A stretch of DNA of 64,000 nt, taken from assembly GCF_001634365.1 (NCBI RefSeq), contig NZ_CP014579.1, forward strand, positions 1,116,001 to 1,180,000, read 5' to 3'. This DNA comes from Paraburkholderia phytofirmans OLGA172 (GTDB lineage: Bacteria; Pseudomonadota; Gammaproteobacteria; Burkholderiales; Burkholderiaceae). The notes beneath the pieces are model-generated. The model was not told the DNA's origin, searched no databases, and saw only the letters and a list, made by a program, of their open reading frames with translations. Position numbers and translations under genes: made by a program. This document shows positions 44,068 through 54,141 of this stretch, in pieces (position 1 is the first letter of the stretch; every line of letters begins with the position of its first letter).

Positions 44068-47000
44068 TCAACTACGTGCATCAAATCCATGAACAAGAAC
44101 TTCTTCCATGGGAGCAGGTGCGTGGACGAAGTATCCCTGTATATAGTCGACGCCCATGTTTCTCAGCAATGCCGCGACGGCTGATGTTTCGACGAATTCC
44201 GCAATGGTTCGCTTGCCGACTGCCTTTGCCACATCGCAGATACACCGTACCATTGCCTGATCAATGAGGTTATGTGCCAGATTGGTAATGAACTGTCCGT
44301 CGATCTTCAGGTAATCCACGGGCAACGCTTTAAGGTAACCGAACGATGAAGCGCCACTTCCGAAATCGTCAAGGGCGAAGTGCATGCCTCGCAATCGCAG
44401 CGACTGGATGAACTCCGTTGCCACCGACAGGTTCGTGATCGCCGCTGTCTCTGTTACTTCAAAGCAAAGCTTATGCGCGTCGAATTGCAATGCGTCAGCC
44501 AGATCCCACACGTACCGATGGAAGGCGTGGTCGCCAATGGACTGGCCGGAGAGGTTCACCGCGATACTGTCAACGTGGTTCAGCTGGTCGCGATTGCGGG
44601 TCATCCATGTGAATACGTATTTGACCACCCAGCGATCAATGCGTGAGGCCATGTGGAAGCGCTCAGCCGCTGATAGAAAAGCATCGGGCAGGACCAGATT
44701 CCCATCCGGCTCGCGCAGACGCAACAGGAGTTCGCACCGAACGTGGCTCTCCTCGCGACCAAGCGCCTGTATGCGCTGGGCATAAAGCTCGAAACGGTCT
44801 TCATCGAGGACTTGCTCCAGACGCGTGACCCACTGCATCTCGCCGTGCCGTGCAAGTACGGCCTTATCTGCGTCGAACCACGCGTGCACCCGGTTACGTC
44901 CGGCGTCCTTGGCGGCGTAGCATGCATTATCGGCAGCCTGGAGCACAGCCGCAGTCGTCGGCCAGCGATCGTCAATGGGCACCAGACCAATGCTTGCGCC
45001 AATATGGAAGCGCCGTTCGTTATAGGCAAACCGGAATTCGTCGAGGTGCTCGCAGATCCGGGAAGCGACCCAATGGGCCCGCTCCGTATCGCACTGCTCC
45101 AGTATGACGCCAAACTCGTCGCCTCCCAGCCGGGCCAGGGTGTCGGTATTCCGGATACACTGTCCCAGTTGGTTCGTCACCTGCTGCAGCAACTGGTCGC
45201 CGGCGATATGACCGAAGGTATCGTTCACAACCTTGAATTGATCCAGGTCGATGTACAGCATGGCATGTCTACTGCCGGCCTCGCGTGCGTGGGATAGCAC
45301 GCGGTTAAGTTGCGTTTCGAATTCTGCGCGATTGAGCAACCCGGTCAGGGCGTCATGCGTGGCACGGTAGCTCATTTCTTTGGCGAGCCGACGTTCTTCC
45401 GTCACGTCGTGAAACACCAGTACGGCACCCAGGACTTCTCCAATCGTACTGACGATCGGGGCAGCGGAATCCATGATCGCATGTTCTGTACCCCCCCGTG
45501 ATATGAGGACCGAATTGTCGGTGCTGCTCACGACGCGGTTCTCGCTCAGACACTGCATAGCGGGACTTGGAGCGCGTACGCGAGTCGATTCGTTGCGGGC
45601 ATCAAATACGTCCTCAAGGTCCAGGCCGCGCGCCTCGGCAACGAGCCAGCCAGTTAGCCGCTCCGCGACCGGATTCAGGTAGGTGACGCGACCGTCCGGA
45701 TCGGTCGTGACGACGCCGTCGCCGATTGAATGCAGCGTGATCCGGAGGAATTCATGCTGTTCAGCCAGGGTCGCCTGCATCTGTTTGCGTTCAGTCGTCT
45801 CGAGGACCAGAACAGCACACTGATTGGGTCCGGGACGATATGCAACCATGTCAAACCAGCCGCCGCCCGCTGCAGGTAGATCCTGTCGCGCAACTGGCTC
45901 GCCGGTTAGTACAACCGAAGTCAGCGTGCCGAGCCAGTCCCATCCCTGATCAGCCGGACCTGCAAACACCTCCGAGACGTTCTTGCCGATCATGAGTTCG
46001 GACGGAATACGGCTCGTCCTCGCAATTGCCGGATTTGCCGCGATGAACCGTAAGTCGACGACTTTCGCGTTTGCGTCGCTAACAATATCCAGCAATACGA
46101 ATCCCACCTGCATGTGCTCAAACAGCGCGCGATATCGGCCCTCGCTCTCGAGCAGGGTCGCCTCGATCTTCTTGCGGTCAGTGATATCCTCGATAACGGC
46201 CATGGATCCCCATGGCGTGCCATCGCTCTGCCTCTCGAGAACGGCGGACAACAATACGTCGATCACTTCCCCGTCCTTCCGCTCCATCTGGTATTCGACG
46301 TCGCGGCAATGGCCAACACGGAAGAATTCGGGAAGCACCACCTGACGTGCATACTCGCGCGATGCCGGTGTCAGGAACTCGGATGAGGAGCGCCCCAGTA
46401 CCTCAGCCCGGCTATACCCAAGCGTGTGAAGCCATAGGTCGCTCACACTCATGAGCTTGCCCTGCATATCGATCGAGTGAAGCATCGCCGGCGTGCGTTC
46501 GTAGAGTTCGCGATATCTCCGCTCGCTCTCGGTCAACGCCTGTTCGGCGCGCCTGCGTTCACTAACATCGCGTCCCACGGCATAGATCGCGACGGTCCGT
46601 CCAGCCATGTCTGACATCGGCCGGTAGTTCCAGTGCACCCATCGCTCGGCGTTATCCATTGAGGCCATACGGGCGACAAGCGTCGCGCCTGATCGACGCG
46701 TCATCGCGTCGCGCAGAGCCACAGCCGCCGATGCGCGGTCTTCATCGGCAACGGTGTCAAGCAGGTTGGTGCCTAAAAGCCTCAACGAGGAGCCGTCTCC
46801 GTAGCGGGCGGAGGCGTCGCCCATGTAACCAATCTCTCCACCGGAACTGGCGAGCACGATAAGGTCTGCTTCCTGTTCAGGGAGCGTGTTCACATCGGAG
46901 TCATTTCCGGACAAGTTGCCGGCGAGGGCGCCCGTAGACAGATTGAGTAGACAGGAGCTGACAATGTGAGCCAGGCCGTCCAGTGCGGCTCGTTGTATAT

Positions 47001-47424
47001 GAGTCAGGTGTCTGGGCGCGCATGCTGCTACTGACACCACACCGATACAGTGCCCCATCGGGAGAATGATCGGCGCGTTCGCATAGAACCGGATCTCAAG
47101 TCGATCGAAGACGAGCAGATTCTGGGCAACGCGTGGATCGTCAGCCGTATCGACCACCTCGATTCCTTGATCGTTGCCCGGAACGAGCCGGCAGAATGCT
47201 GCTTCAGCGGCCATCCACGCTTCTGCGGATAGTCCGACATCTGAATGGAGCCAGTTCAAGTCTACGCCCGGCAAGGTCACCGCCGCGATCGGCACCTCGC
47301 AAATCGCCGCGGCAACGCGGGCGACTTCCTCAAAAACTGACGTAGCTGTGCCGGTGGCAATGGTCGCATTGATATCGCCGGCGCGACGCGCAGCCCGGTA
47401 CTCAGGCAGACGGTGAGATGTCAT
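44068..47424 (-). CDS. GAF-PAS-GGDEF-EAL cyclic-di-GMP signalling protein
   Basis: 1118 residues from the ATG at 47424 with CGGGGA upstream. The order is an N-terminal GAF domain (AVTLPGVDLNWLHSD), four to five PAS domains, a GGDEF domain with intact LARLGGDEFGV (about residue 765), and an EAL domain. The EAL motif reads ELLLRL (about 895), but DDFGSG (about 1018), EVTETAAI and KIDGQFI are kept, so phosphodiesterase activity is likely. There is no membrane segment: it is a soluble sensor. Cyclic-di-GMP commonly controls EPS, which would link it to the neighbours. Confidence 0.93.
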   Translation of the reverse strand: MTSHRLPEYRAARRAGDINATIATGTATSVFEEVARVAAAICEVPIAAVTLPGVDLNWLHSDVGLSAEAWMAAEAAFCRLVPGNDQGIEVVDTADDPRVAQNLLVFDRLEIRFYANAPIILPMGHCIGVVSVAACAPRHLTHIQRAALDGLAHIVSSCLLNLSTGALAGNLSGNDSDVNTLPEQEADLIVLASSGGEIGYMGDASARYGDGSSLRLLGTNLLDTVADEDRASAAVALRDAMTRRSGATLVARMASMDNAERWVHWNYRPMSDMAGRTVAIYAVGRDVSERRRAEQALTESERRYRELYERTPAMLHSIDMQGKLMSVSDLWLHTLGYSRAEVLGRSSSEFLTPASREYARQVVLPEFFRVGHCRDVEYQMERKDGEVIDVLLSAVLERQSDGTPWGSMAVIEDITDRKKIEATLLESEGRYRALFEHMQVGFVLLDIVSDANAKVVDLRFIAANPAIARTSRIPSELMIGKNVSEVFAGPADQGWDWLGTLTSVVLTGEPVARQDLPAAGGGWFDMVAYRPGPNQCAVLVLETTERKQMQATLAEQHEFLRITLHSIGDGVVTTDPDGRVTYLNPVAERLTGWLVAEARGLDLEDVFDARNESTRVRAPSPAMQCLSENRVVSSTDNSVLISRGGTEHAIMDSAAPIVSTIGEVLGAVLVFHDVTEERRLAKEMSYRATHDALTGLLNRAEFETQLNRVLSHAREAGSRHAMLYIDLDQFKVVNDTFGHIAGDQLLQQVTNQLGQCIRNTDTLARLGGDEFGVILEQCDTERAHWVASRICEHLDEFRFAYNERRFHIGASIGLVPIDDRWPTTAAVLQAADNACYAAKDAGRNRVHAWFDADKAVLARHGEMQWVTRLEQVLDEDRFELYAQRIQALGREESHVRCELLLRLREPDGNLVLPDAFLSAAERFHMASRIDRWVVKYVFTWMTRNRDQLNHVDSIAVNLSGQSIGDHAFHRYVWDLADALQFDAHKLCFEVTETAAITNLSVATEFIQSLRLRGMHFALDDFGSGASSFGYLKALPVDYLKIDGQFITNLAHNLIDQAMVRCICDVAKAVGKRTIAEFVETSAVAALLRNMGVDYIQGYFVHAPAPMEEVLVHGFDARS

Positions 47425-48098
47425 GTCGCGTTCCCCGGAAGATTGCACGACTAAATGGGAAAGATATCACCAGCGTACGCGGGTTTTTTGTTTCTGTCGT
47501 TTCCGGACCATATCTGGATTGACGGTCCCGGCCAGGATCAGTATCCGGTTTTGCATTGGCGGATTTTGACAATGCTGTTGGCGAATACCTAACGCCCAGA
47601 TCATGAATCTTCATGCACATTCAAAAATCGCCAAAAAAATGTCCGAAATATTTGACTTAAAGAGTCTATAGTTATTTCGCGATTGATTGACAGATTGCAG
47701 GTAAAGCTGGCAATCACGCAAAGACGCAACGCTTTTTTGCGAATCGCAGCTAGCGCGTTTTAAACGCAATAAACCTTCCAGACAGGTTCGATTGTTTTTT
47801 TGGGTTTATCACCCAGGCGCCCTTACATCGCATGACCTCCTCGGCAATGTCCCCAGCCTTCAACTGGCTGGGGCATTGAACGGCAGGAGAGGCGCCATAG
47901 CAGTGCATGGGATAGCTGTGCGTCACTGAGGGCTCGAACCATTATCAAGTCGTTGAAAGTGAACAATGTTTCATGCATCGTTAGCCTGCGATGCCGAGTT
48001 GTGCATGTGTTATTGACTGTGGCTACTCAGCGCATATCCGTATGTGATTTTCCTGTTTATTTCTGAATTTTTTTGAGAGACCTGCTGGGAATTACTGT
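47425..48098. other. Intergenic region, no gene
   Basis: 674 AT-rich bases upstream of the GGDEF-EAL gene. It contains a strong hairpin at about 47845-47872 (CCCCAGCC / GGCTGGGG) without a long T-run. No coding frame is supported. Confidence 0.45.
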
Positions 48099-48434
48099 CA
48101 AAAACATCTCTTTGCGTGCCTGATTGCGCTGGGCGCGTCACTTTCCACAGCTCCGTGGGCACGGGCTCAAACCATACCAGCACTGGGTACGGTATCAAGC
48201 TTCGCAGTCCTGAGTGCGGCGCCTGGTGGTACGGGGGCGGTGACGTTCAGCAGCGCCACGTTGACGCTCGACGGACAGGGCAACCCGAACGCGGTCTGGA
48301 TTTTCAAAGTCGGCACCGGTGGCAGCGGCGCCCTTACCGGTACCAACTTTTACACAGCTCCCGTTATCCAACCTGTAGACCGTCGGCCTTCCGCTCGCGT
48401 TCACGAAACGTACGAAATGCCTTACTTGCGCTGA
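48099..48434 (+). pseudogene. DUF3494 (ice-binding-like) remnant
   Basis: It begins inside a signal peptide (LIALGASLSTAPWARAQ), then LGTVSSFAVLSAAPG, which opens DUF3494 proteins. It jumps straight to TFSSATLTLDGQGNPNAVWI, which in the family lies about 80 residues later. No start codon remains, and the end after LTGTNFY is unrelated. Internal deletion and loss of both ends make it non-functional. Confidence 0.8.
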
Positions 48435-48584
48435 TCGGAGATCGCAGGGATGCCGTTGCCGATGCCAAGCTCACAGGTCGCCGAGCAGATTGGAGAACCG
48501 CATTCTGTTGTCGCATTCGGTCAACACGGTGGCTCAGTCGGCCAATCTCGTCCGCGATACGTGGCTGTCGATCTATGATCCCAC

Positions 48585-48670
48585 TTGGCCCTCCGAGGGG
48601 AGGTCAGATAAGCCCTCGGATCCTCTCGGAGTTTTGAGCCTGCCGCCCAGCGCGAGCGGGCTCTTTTTTT
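48585..48670 (+). ncRNA. Candidate small RNA, element C, ending in a terminator
   Basis: Hairpin 1 pairs CTCCGAG (48591-48597) with CTCGGAG (48625-48631), and GTCAGATAAGC lies inside it. TTTTGAGCCTGCCGC then leads into a terminator closed by GCGGGCTC and seven T. The layout and the words CAGAT and TTGAGCCTGC are as in elements A and B. No intact gene lies upstream. Confidence 0.6.
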
Positions 48671-48863
48671 GTGCGCCCAGCATGGGCGCACTCTTGTGGG
48701 TGCAAGTTCCACCGTAAGTTGATCACAGCGAGCGCAGCGCAACTGCGTGAGGGTGAACGGGCGTGGGGAGGAAGCGTGGAGGCTTTGTCGCGGTAAGGAT
48801 CGAAGTGCGAGCGAGATCGATATGCGAAGTACTGCTTATATTGCGAGGTCGTAGGCCACGTTA

Positions 48864-49170
48864 GTGAAGCCGGCGAGGAAGGACAGAGAGGAGCTGCAGG
48901 CGCTGATCAGGCGCACGACGGCGGCACAGCGTGATGTGACGCGGGCGCGCATCGCGTTAATGGCCCATGAGGGCCACTCAGGCGCAGCGATCGCGCAGGA
49001 ACTGGGCGTGTCCGTGCAAACGGTCGGCCAGTGGCGCCAGCGTGTTGCGCGGCAAGGTGCACGAGGTATCTGGGAGGGCGAGCGTAGCGGTCGGTCGGCT
49101 CGCATCACGCAGGAAGTGCGGCTGCAACTGATCGCGCTGGCCTGCGGGGTGCAGGACGCGCACGGTCGGG
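48864..49170 (+). pseudogene. IS630-family transposase, 5' fragment
   Basis: About 100 residues match the N-terminal winged helix-turn-helix part of IS630 transposases: RARIALMAHEGHSGAAIAQE, LGVSVQTVGQWRQR and RLQLIALAC. The match ends at DAHGRVTPATHD, and the DDE catalytic domain is absent. Confidence 0.82.
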
Positions 49171-49304
49171 TTACCCCAGCTACCCACGATTGTCTGATTC
49201 CTATGACACTTTTCCGAAAGACATAGCCACCCGTCGTCTAATATTGCAATCGTACTGGCGCCACGTTTACTCAATCGTTTCCAGAACACGAGGTTAATTC
49301 GCGG

Positions 49305-49530
49305 CGGCGGGTAAAGCACAGCTCCAGCACTACTATCGTGAGCCGCAAGAGTTCGCCGACAAGTTTGAGAGGAACGCACCGGCTGGAAGCGAAACCGCCG
49401 TGGCAACATGGAAGGCGTTCACCAAGGCGATCAGTATGACTAATAACTCTGTAAAAGAAAGCTACGAAACAAGTGGCGGAGATTGCCAGGAGCAATATCA
49501 ACGCGACGTCCGCCGCCCCGACCAAGCGGA
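49305..49530 (+). pseudogene. Phasin (PHB granule protein) 3' remnant
   Basis: Reading gives EFADKFERNAPAGSETAVA and KAFTKAISMTNNSVKESYET. After a frame change near 49468 it continues TKQVAEIARSNINATSAAPT. These are the typical closing segments of Burkholderia phasin-family proteins. The N-terminal two thirds is missing and the frame is broken. It is a relic of a PHB granule coat gene. Confidence 0.75.
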
Positions 49531-49639
49531 CTCGACCGGGAGGGTACGCAATGAAGCAGTTTAATGGAAATGTAGAGAGTATGAATCCGTACACGCAAAA
49601 ACCATCGACGGCGCAATTGTCCATCTCGAGCGAGCCCTA

Positions 49640-49783
49640 AGCTCGGAATGGGCAGATACGTTATTCCCTAAAGCCTACTGGTACGGTCGATCTCTTCAGG
49701 TATATGCGACGCCCGGGCTTACGCAAGCCCAACAGGAACGACTGCAGCGATTGCTTGATCGCATCGCCGCCATCCAGGTTTGA
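49640..49783 (+). pseudogene. 3' remnant of an unidentified gene
   Basis: It reads openly as SEWADTLFPKAYWYGRSLQV, then YATPGLTQAQQERLQRLLDR, to a TGA. The composition is that of real protein, but there is no start and I do not recognise it. Confidence 0.4.
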
Positions 49784-49925
49784 ATCGCACGCCGCGCGGG
49801 GGACTCTCGACGCATTCAGCCAGGAGCGAAGTTCGTGGCGACGCGCACTGGAGCCCGGTAACACGCGCCGCTATCGCATCGGCTGTCAGGATAATTGTCG
49901 GTCCCTTAGCCGGCTTCGCCGAACA

Positions 49926-50195
49926 ATGACCGTGGTGACGGAGACGGGTATGAAAGGCGTGAATGCGCAGTCCCTACGTTTCCAGGTCGAGAAATGGTTC
50001 GCCCCAGGTCCAACGGTTCCGGTCCGCGTAATCGAATTCAGTCGCACTCGTTTGGGCCGCAGACGTTATGTCCGCGTACGCCTCGCGCCCCCCCAGCCGG
50101 ACGGCGTGCGAACGCTATATTTTTTTCGGCACGATGACGGATGCTGGCATGTGTTTCCACCTCCGGGCGATGGGCCGCAGATCGATTCCTCCTGA
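49926..50195 (+). CDS. Small basic protein of unknown function
   Basis: 89 residues from the ATG at 49926. It is rich in Arg and Pro, with VIEFSRTRLGRRRYVRVRL followed by TLYFFRHDDGCWHVFPP. It has no membrane segment or signal peptide. The even codon usage suggests a real gene, although upstream codons in the same frame are also open. The function is unknown. Confidence 0.55.
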   Translation: MTVVTETGMKGVNAQSLRFQVEKWFAPGPTVPVRVIEFSRTRLGRRRYVRVRLAPPQPDGVRTLYFFRHDDGCWHVFPPPGDGPQIDSS

Positions 50196-50269
50196 GGCCT
50201 GTTGAGAATCAGCAGGTCCAGATAAAAGCGGCGGAGAGCGCAAAAGCAGGGGGTACCGTCTCGAAGATT

Positions 50270-51545
50270 ATCCGGAACGATCCAGAACGACATTCTGAAG
50301 GAATACGTGGTCCGCAATACCTGGATCTTCGCGCCGGAGCCCTCGATGCGCATCGTCGCAGATGTCGCGTCCTGGCTTGCGCGGCACGCGCCACGATTCA
50401 ATGCATTGTCGGTATCCGGATATCATTTTCAGGAGGTGGGGGCCGACGCAGTACTCAAACTTGCGCTGACATTGGCAAACGCGCGCGCGTATGTCGATGC
50501 GCTGAAAGTCCACGGCATGCATCCGGATGAAGCATGCTCGCGAATGAGCTTCTTTTTCGGTGTCGGCAGCGATTTCTATACCGAGATCGCGAAATTGCGA
50601 GCGGCCCGGTTGTTGTGGGCAGAGATGGCTGCTGCGTGCGGCGCCGAATCGGTCAAAGCGCGGGCGCTGCGAATGCACTGCCAGACCTCGGGCTGGTCGC
50701 TGACCGCCCAAGAACCCGAAAACAACATCGTGCGTGTGACCGCGCAGGCGATGGCGGCGGTTTTCGGAGGCACGCAATCGCTTCACACGAACGCATACGA
50801 CGAGGCGCTTGCGCTGCCGTCAGCCGCCGCTGCGAGGCTTGCACGTAGCACCCAGCTGATTTTGCAGTATGAGACGGGGCTGCGCGACACCGCTGATCCG
50901 TGGGCTGGATCGTACATGATGGAATCGCTCACCAGTGACCTGGCGGCGCGCGTGCGTATCGAACTGGCGGAACTCGAGAAACGAGGCGGCGTTCTTGAAG
51001 CGATCGAATCCGGTTGGATCAAGCGCCGCGTCCAGGCCGCGGCGGCGGCGACTCAGGCAGACGTTGACGCAGCCCGCCAGGTTGTTGTCGGTGTCAACCG
51101 GTTTGTGGCGGACGACCGGACCGGCGGGCATCAAGCTCGTGAGGTCGATGCGAAGCTCGGGCAGGATGGTCATGACCGAGGGGCCGCTGTCGTCGCATCC
51201 GCGCTCGAGGATGCGGGATTCGACGTCGCGCTGGCGCCCTTGTTTCAACAGCCGACTACGATTGCAGATCATGCCGACGCAGGACGCGTCGATGTCATTG
51301 GCATCTCGTCGCCGTCAGGATCGCATCTCGAACTCGTCGGAGGTCTGCTCGAGGTACTGGCTTCGCGCGGGTTGTCGAGCAAAATCGTGCTTCGCGGAAT
51401 CGTTCCCGACGCGCACGTGCCTGCTCTGACCAGAATGGGTGTTGCCGCGATATTCGGGCCCGGCACGCCGCTAGACGAGATTGTCCGATCGCTTTGCGCA
51501 TGTGTCGAAGCCACGCGTGATGCTTGTCGCGCTCGAGTGCCCTGA
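50270..51545 (+). pseudogene. Methylmalonyl-CoA mutase, truncated and internally deleted
   Basis: It starts inside the catalytic barrel at LSGTIQNDILKE, then VRNTWIFAPEPSMRI, and keeps HCQTSGWSLTAQEPENNIVR and QTLH-type QSLHTNAYDEALALP. After VVVGVNRFVADD the usual linker of about 80 residues is missing, and the cobalamin domain follows (KLGQDGHDRGAAVVASALED with the DxHxxG base ligand). The first 170-200 residues of the barrel are absent. A 412-residue frame from 50307 is still open, but the substrate-binding part is gone, so activity is very unlikely. Confidence 0.85.
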
Positions 51546-51610
51546 CAGGGGCGATCCGAGTCCGTGAATCCGTGTCCAGATAATGCACGGGGACCTCTTA
51601 AAGGCCAGTT

Positions 51611-52170
51611 CAAAAAGGCTGTGCAGTTCGGCTGAAGATGTTCCAGCAGACGAGTGAGCAGGCTAGTTTGAGGAATGCTTCGTGAATGTCAGATCGGCGT
51701 TCGAAGCGAATGCGAAGACGACGGAAGCCATAGAGTCACGAATGAGTCCGTTCGACTGACCCAACGGAATTTGCCGAGGCCGTAGCCGTGTTCGGTGCGG
51801 CGTTTGGCGATGACCGGTCTGACGCCGCGCTCGCGAAGCCGGCGGCGATGCGAGTCGGAATCGTAGCCGCGGTCGGCCTAGATGACCTTGGGCTTGCGAA
51901 GCGGTCGGCCGCGAGTGCCGCGAATCGGTGGGATAGCGTCGACCAGCGGCAGCAGTTGCGTGACATCGTTGCGGTTCGCGGCGGTCAGAATCGCGTCTAC
52001 GAGGACGTGGTGTTTGGACCCTGGTCGTGCGCGATCGGTGGGGTTTGGCCCAGTTTTTGGCTCGCCCCAACGGTTCGTACGGACGATGAATCGACAGCCG
52101 CATATGAGAAATCGAGCTGGCCAGATTCGCGCAGCTTGTCAAGTAGCAGTCAGAGCCTTTCAGTGAGCGT
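51611..52170 (-). pseudogene. IS5-family (IS427-like) transposase relic
   Basis: Minus-strand pieces in shifting frames give LDFSYAAVDSSSVRTVGASQ, RTEHGYGLGKFRWV and RRSDIHEAFLKLACSLVCWN, the last ending in a TGA at 51611-51613. These are DDE transposase parts of small two-frame IS5 elements. Several frameshifts and stops separate them. It is unrelated in sequence to IS5-A and IS5-B. Confidence 0.75.
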
Positions 52171-52236
52171 GTGCACGTAAATCGATGGGGCAATGATCAT
52201 GGACTTGCCCCTGCATGACCGGACATGCGGTCACGC

Positions 52237-53079
52237 TTAGGTTGGTGAATTTGCTCGCTGGCGAAACTCGCGTGGTGAGCGGTATTTCAGGGCGCTGTGC
52301 GGATGCGACTCGTTGTAGTGGTCAAACGCGATGGCCAGGTTCTGCAACGCCGTTCTCGCGTCCGGCTTGGGCATCCACGAGACGTAGTCTCTCTTCATCG
52401 TTTTGACGAAGCTCTCGGCCATCCCGTTGCTCTGCGGACTTCGGACCGGCGTCGTGATGGGTTTCAGGCCCACTTTTTTCGAGAACGTCAGCGTCTCCTC
52501 GGCAATGTAGCAGGAACCGTTGTCGCTGAGCCATTCGATTTCGTTGTCGGCCTTCAGCGCACCGTCGAAACGGTTTTCTACAGCCTGAAGCATGACATCA
52601 CGCACCATGTCTCCGGTATAGCCTCCAGTGGTCGCAGCCCAGCTCATGGCCTCCCGGTCGCAGCAGTCCAGTGCAAAGATGACGCGCAGCGGTGAGCCGT
52701 CACCACAACGGAATTCGAAGCCGTCCGAGCACCAGCGCGCATTGCTCCGGTCCACCGCGACCCTGCCGTCGTGCCGGCGCGTGGATTGGGGATGTCGAGG
52801 GCGGCGCTCGAGCAGCTGGCCGTGGGTATGCATGACCCGATAAACCCGTTTTGCATTAACGCAAGGCTGCCCCTGTGCGTCCCGGTTTCGCCGTAGCAGG
52901 GCCCAGGCGCGCCGGTAGCCGTAAGTAGGCAAATCAGCAACCAGCCCCTGCAGCTCCGCAACGAGCGGCATGTCGTCACGGGCGGGCGTCTTGCGCTTGT
53001 CGACCCATTCAGCGTCGCGCTTTGATTTCACCGTGAGATTAGAGCGCGACACACCCAGGACTTCACAGACCGTCTTCAT
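52237..53079 (-). CDS. IS3-family transposase OrfB (integrase core)
   Basis: 280 residues. After an HTH_21-type N-terminus ([14 protein letters not shown]) comes the integrase core: Asp in [13 protein letters not shown], Asp in [13 protein letters not shown] and Glu in [17 protein letters not shown]. The end has [19 protein letters not shown]. The start overlaps the OrfA stop by four bases, allowing a fused OrfAB by frameshifting or coupling. Confidence 0.9.
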   Translation of the reverse strand: MKTVCEVLGVSRSNLTVKSKRDAEWVDKRKTPARDDMPLVAELQGLVADLPTYGYRRAWALLRRNRDAQGQPCVNAKRVYRVMHTHGQLLERRPRHPQSTRRHDGRVAVDRSNARWCSDGFEFRCGDGSPLRVIFALDCCDREAMSWAATTGGYTGDMVRDVMLQAVENRFDGALKADNEIEWLSDNGSCYIAEETLTFSKKVGLKPITTPVRSPQSNGMAESFVKTMKRDYVSWMPKPDARTALQNLAIAFDHYNESHPHSALKYRSPREFRQRANSPT

Positions 53080-53471
53080 CGGTCGTCCCCCGGCAGCAAT
53101 GGTGAGCGCGCAATCAATTTTTTTGCCCGGCCGTACTCCACTGCTTCGCGGAGGATTTCCACTTCCATCGTCTTCTTGCCCAGCAGTCGCTGGAGTTCAC
53201 GAATCTGCTTCATCGCTTCGGCCAGGTCGGATGCCGGTACCACCTGCTCGCCGGCACTGACTGCTGACAGGCTTCCGTCCTGATAGAGCTTGCGCCAGGC
53301 GAACACCTGGTTTGCATTCACCTGACGACGACGGGTAACTCTGGATACGGTTGCGCCGGGCTCGAAGGTCTCGCGCACTATCGCAAGCTTCTCCTCGACG
53401 GAGCGCCGGCGGCGCTGTTCGGGCTGGGTCAAAACTTCAATGGGTTCCACGTTAGAGCTGGGCTTAAACAT
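53076..53471 (-). CDS. IS3-family transposase OrfA
   Basis: 131 residues: an HTH_Tnp_1 domain ([36 protein letters not shown]), then a leucine-zipper-like helix ([20 protein letters not shown]). It binds the element ends and pairs with OrfB. Confidence 0.9.
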   Translation of the reverse strand: MFKPSSNVEPIEVLTQPEQRRRRSVEEKLAIVRETFEPGATVSRVTRRRQVNANQVFAWRKLYQDGSLSAVSAGEQVVPASDLAEAMKQIRELQRLLGKKTMEVEILREAVEYGRAKKLIARSPLLPGDDR

Positions 53472-53544
53472 AGGCGTAAGACTACCTCAAAGTTTAAGCG
53501 TTACCTCGTGTCCGGTTTTCGCCGGGGCCGGCCCAATAATGCAA

Positions 53545-54141
53545 CTAGCTGTCGGTGCCTATCCGCTGCCCAAAATCAAGTCCATAAAGACTGGGCTGTG
53601 CAAGCTTGATAGTCAAGTCACGGCACCCGTTAGAACGGCGCGCGGCGGCGCCACGCGAACCGCACCAGACTTTCTGGCACGCGCGATCATGCATTAGTTG
53701 CGGAATGGTGACTGCATGGGCTAGGGTATGAAGCGCAGTTTCGACCGGACGAGTACCGGCCATCGCCCAGAGTCCGGATCGGACGGCGGGCAAGCGGCGC
53801 ACATCGCCGGAGAACAACGCGACTTCAACGCGCGCTGCATTTGCCGAAGCACGAATCGCCTCGTTGGCGCCCAGGCAGTTCCAGCAGAATGATCCCAATG
53901 CGTTCGACGAGGACTTGACCAGGTGGATGATCATGCCAGCACCTTCGCCGTCTCGCTGCTGGGCGATTTCCCATGCGAGCAATCCGCCGAGTGTTGGCAG
54001 ACCCGGGATCCACATACTGACCTCGGATTCGACAAAACCCCACAACCGCAGGCCGATGCGTAACGTAGCGCTGTCCGTGCGCGTCGGCTGATTGCCATGA
54101 CGTGCCGTAATTTCAAGTGCATTTGAATTGAGGTTTCGCAT
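53545..54141 (-). CDS. Hypothetical protein downstream of regulator copy 3
   Basis: 198 residues from an ATG with AAGGAGAG upstream, a good ribosome binding site. There is no signal peptide. It has Trp-rich, mildly hydrophobic stretches (LRIGLRLWGFVESEVSMWIP, ALGSFCWNCLGANEAIRASA) and a basic tail. I do not recognise the family. It lies 155 bases after the third GlxA-type regulator on the same strand, so the two may be cotranscribed. Confidence 0.6.
   Translation of the reverse strand: MRNLNSNALEITARHGNQPTRTDSATLRIGLRLWGFVESEVSMWIPGLPTLGGLLAWEIAQQRDGEGAGMIIHLVKSSSNALGSFCWNCLGANEAIRASANAARVEVALFSGDVRRLPAVRSGLWAMAGTRPVETALHTLAHAVTIPQLMHDRACQKVWCGSRGAAARRSNGCRDLTIKLAQPSLYGLDFGQRIGTDS

Larger units (their letters stand above)
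52217..53517 (-). mobile_element. IS3-family element (IS2-group-like), intact
   Basis: Left end ACCGGACATGCGGTCACGC and right end (complement) ACCGGACACGAGGTAACGC form imperfect inverted repeats. It is about 1.3 kb and contains both transposase frames without stops. The flanking sequence is relic DNA. A target duplication was not clear. Confidence 0.8.

Noticed and set aside
47690..47760. Possible cyclic-di-GMP riboswitch upstream of the GGDEF-EAL gene (CGCAAAGACGCAACGC text)
   Set aside because: The conserved GEMM core and its paired stems are not present, and the text is on the opposite strand to the gene it would control.
47845..47872. Rho-independent terminator at the CCCCAGCC/GGCTGGGG hairpin
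   Set aside because: No T-run follows on either strand and no gene ends there; kept only as a hairpin note.
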